Shown here in pieces: positions 62,301 to 64,000 of a stretch of 64,000 nt of DNA. The stretch covers positions 948,501 to 1,012,500 of the forward strand of contig CP133187.1 in assembly GCA_030913685.1 (NCBI GenBank), in the 5' to 3' direction. The DNA is from Oscillospiraceae bacterium MB24-C1 (GTDB lineage Bacteria > Bacillota > Clostridia > Oscillospirales > Ruminococcaceae). Position numbers and translations under genes: made by a program. Every line of letters begins with the position of its first letter. The stretch's first letter is position 1. The notes under the pieces are model-generated. The model did no database searches. It saw nothing but the letters and a program-made list of their open reading frames with translations, and was not told where the DNA came from.

Positions 62301-62376
62301 TGGCAGGGGCAGAAGGACTTGAACCCTCGGCACGCGGTTTTGGAGACCGCTGCTCTACCAACTGAGCTATGCCCCT
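62301..62376 (-). tRNA. tRNA-Trp (anticodon CCA)
   Basis: 76 bases with encoded CCA end; acceptor AGGGGCA/TGCCCCT, D arm AGCTCAGTTGGTAGAGC, anticodon loop CTCCAAA, T loop GGTTCAAGTCC. Confidence 0.95.
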
Positions 62377-62426
62377 ATGTTAAATATTATGTAATATAAG
62401 AGATTTGAAATCTCTATTTTAGCAAA

Positions 62427-62503
62427 TGGTGGGCCTTCAGGGACTCGAACCCCGGACCAACCGGTTATGAGCCGGCCGCTCTGACCAACTGAGCTAAAGG
62501 CCC
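62427..62503 (-). tRNA. tRNA with CAU anticodon (Ile2-like or elongator Met)
   Basis: 77 bases, encoded CCA, acceptor GGGCCTT/AAGGCCC, anticodon loop CTCATAA. The body starting GGGCCTTTAGCTCAG resembles Firmicutes tRNA-Ile2, whose C34 is changed to lysidine by TilS to read AUA, more than elongator Met. It does not look like an initiator. Confidence 0.85.
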
Positions 62504-62549
62504 TTCTTAGTACAATATGCTGCCAGTAAATCTGACAGCATATTGTAAT

Positions 62550-62625
62550 TGGCTCCCCAAGTTGGACTCGAACCAACGACCCTGCGGTTAACAGCCGCAT
62601 GCTCTACCGACTGAGCTATTGAGGA
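62550..62625 (-). tRNA. tRNA-Asn (anticodon GUU)
   Basis: 76 bases with encoded CCA; acceptor TCCTCAA/TTGGGGA, anticodon loop CTGTTAA, standard T loop. Confidence 0.95.
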
Positions 62626-62665
62626 ATATCTACAGGATTAAATATTATTCTAATCCTGTATCAAA

Positions 62666-62783
62666 TGTCGGCACCGACCTATCTTCCCAGGACGTCTCCA
62701 TCCAAGTATTTTCGGCACTGATGAGCTTAACGACCGTGTTCGGAATGGGAACGGGTGGATCCTCATCGTCATTAACACCGACT
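62666..62783 (-). rRNA. rrf: 5S ribosomal RNA
   Basis: About 118 bases; the minus strand contains the conserved 5S core (CCACCCGTTCCCATTCCGAA, then CACGG, and TTAAGCTCATCAGTGCCGAA), with ends GTCGGTG and GTGCCGAC pairing. The ends are approximate. Confidence 0.93.
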
Positions 62784-62809
62784 CGATACCAAGCTGTCAC
62801 TTAGTATCA

Positions 62810-62885
62810 TGGTGACCCGTGGGGGATTCGAACCCCCGTTGCCGGCGTGAGAGGCCGGAGTCTTAGGCCACTTGACCAACGGGCC
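62810..62885 (-). tRNA. tRNA-Glu (anticodon CUC)
   Basis: 76 bases with encoded CCA; acceptor GGCCCGT/ACGGGTC, anticodon stem CCGGC/GCCGG with loop CTCTCAC. It lies between 23S and 5S. Confidence 0.93.
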
Positions 62886-62980
62886 ATATGCGCGCTGATT
62901 ATGACAGCGGTATATCAAAATATCTTGCGACAATTTTGAACGATTTGTTGTGTGGCCGAAGTTCCGGCCACACAAGCCGT

Positions 62981-63056
<76 letters not shown>

Positions 63057-63132
63057 AAATGAATGAGCAAAGTTGCACACTCAAAATTGAACAATGAAAT
63101 GTCTGCAATATGCGAGACCTATTAAGATCACT

Positions 63133-64000
<868 letters not shown>

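Overview
The window looks like a chromosomal segment of a low-to-mid GC anaerobic Clostridia member (Oscillospirales-like, by inference). Supporting signs are strong AGGAGG ribosome binding sites, many GTG starts, a YIEGIA-type membrane protein typical of spore-forming Firmicutes, a perfect CIRCE element, and citrate lyase, lsr and opine/amidohydrolase genes. No phage, transposase or CRISPR array is visible. The right edge is the distal end of an rRNA operon.

Layout. 0-1.3 kb: surface-polysaccharide genes on the minus strand, one of them a broken chimera. 1.4-10.5 kb: a minus-strand citrate operon, tctC-tctB-tctA-citD-citE-citF-(2-hydroxyacid dehydrogenase)-(internally deleted RraA)-citC-citX, read away from a divergent RpiR-type regulator (11.0-11.8 kb). 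Import by a tripartite tricarboxylate transporter would feed citrate lyase. 12.5-17.1 kb: a 1526-residue surface adhesin with SpaA/Cna-B repeats. 17.4-18.0 kb: an acetyltransferase.

18.4-27.7 kb is a nearly complete autoinducer-2 (AI-2) uptake and processing locus: lsrA-C-D-B-F on the minus strand, with lsrR, lsrK and a cupin on the plus strand. No lsrG is present and the cupin lies where it could substitute. 27.9-32.8 kb holds a YIEGIA membrane protein with its small partner and a three-subunit molybdenum hydroxylase. 32.9-45.1 kb is an amino-acid-conjugate island: AbgT transporter, two M20 amidohydrolases, metallo-hydrolase, PhzF protein and Asp/Glu racemase on the minus strand, and on the plus strand, divergent from a LysR gene, an opine-dehydrogenase-like protein, an MmgE/PrpD protein and a GltS-type symporter split by an in-frame TGA.

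45.3-50.7 kb carries a 28-codon membrane peptide gene, thioredoxin, a chemoreceptor, and a LysR/YeiH pair. 50.7-54.6 kb is a nucleotide-sugar dehydrogenase, Gfo/Idh/MocA oxidoreductase and MurJ/Wzx-like flippase operon. 54.6-57.3 kb is a decay zone with broken sensor kinase, response regulator and carbohydrate-binding protein genes. 57.6-62 kb: TfoX C-terminal-domain protein, acetyltransferase, htpG under CIRCE control, and an APC permease. 62.3-64.0 kb: tRNA-Trp, tRNA-CAU, tRNA-Asn, 5S, tRNA-Glu, tRNA-Lys and the 3' part of 23S rRNA, all on the minus strand, with two tRNAs unusually placed between 23S and 5S.

A recurring architectural theme is a perfect hairpin just after the first functional block of an operon (after tctC, citF and lsrB). 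These probably tune expression within the operon. All functional statements rest on reading the translated sequence; no database search was run.
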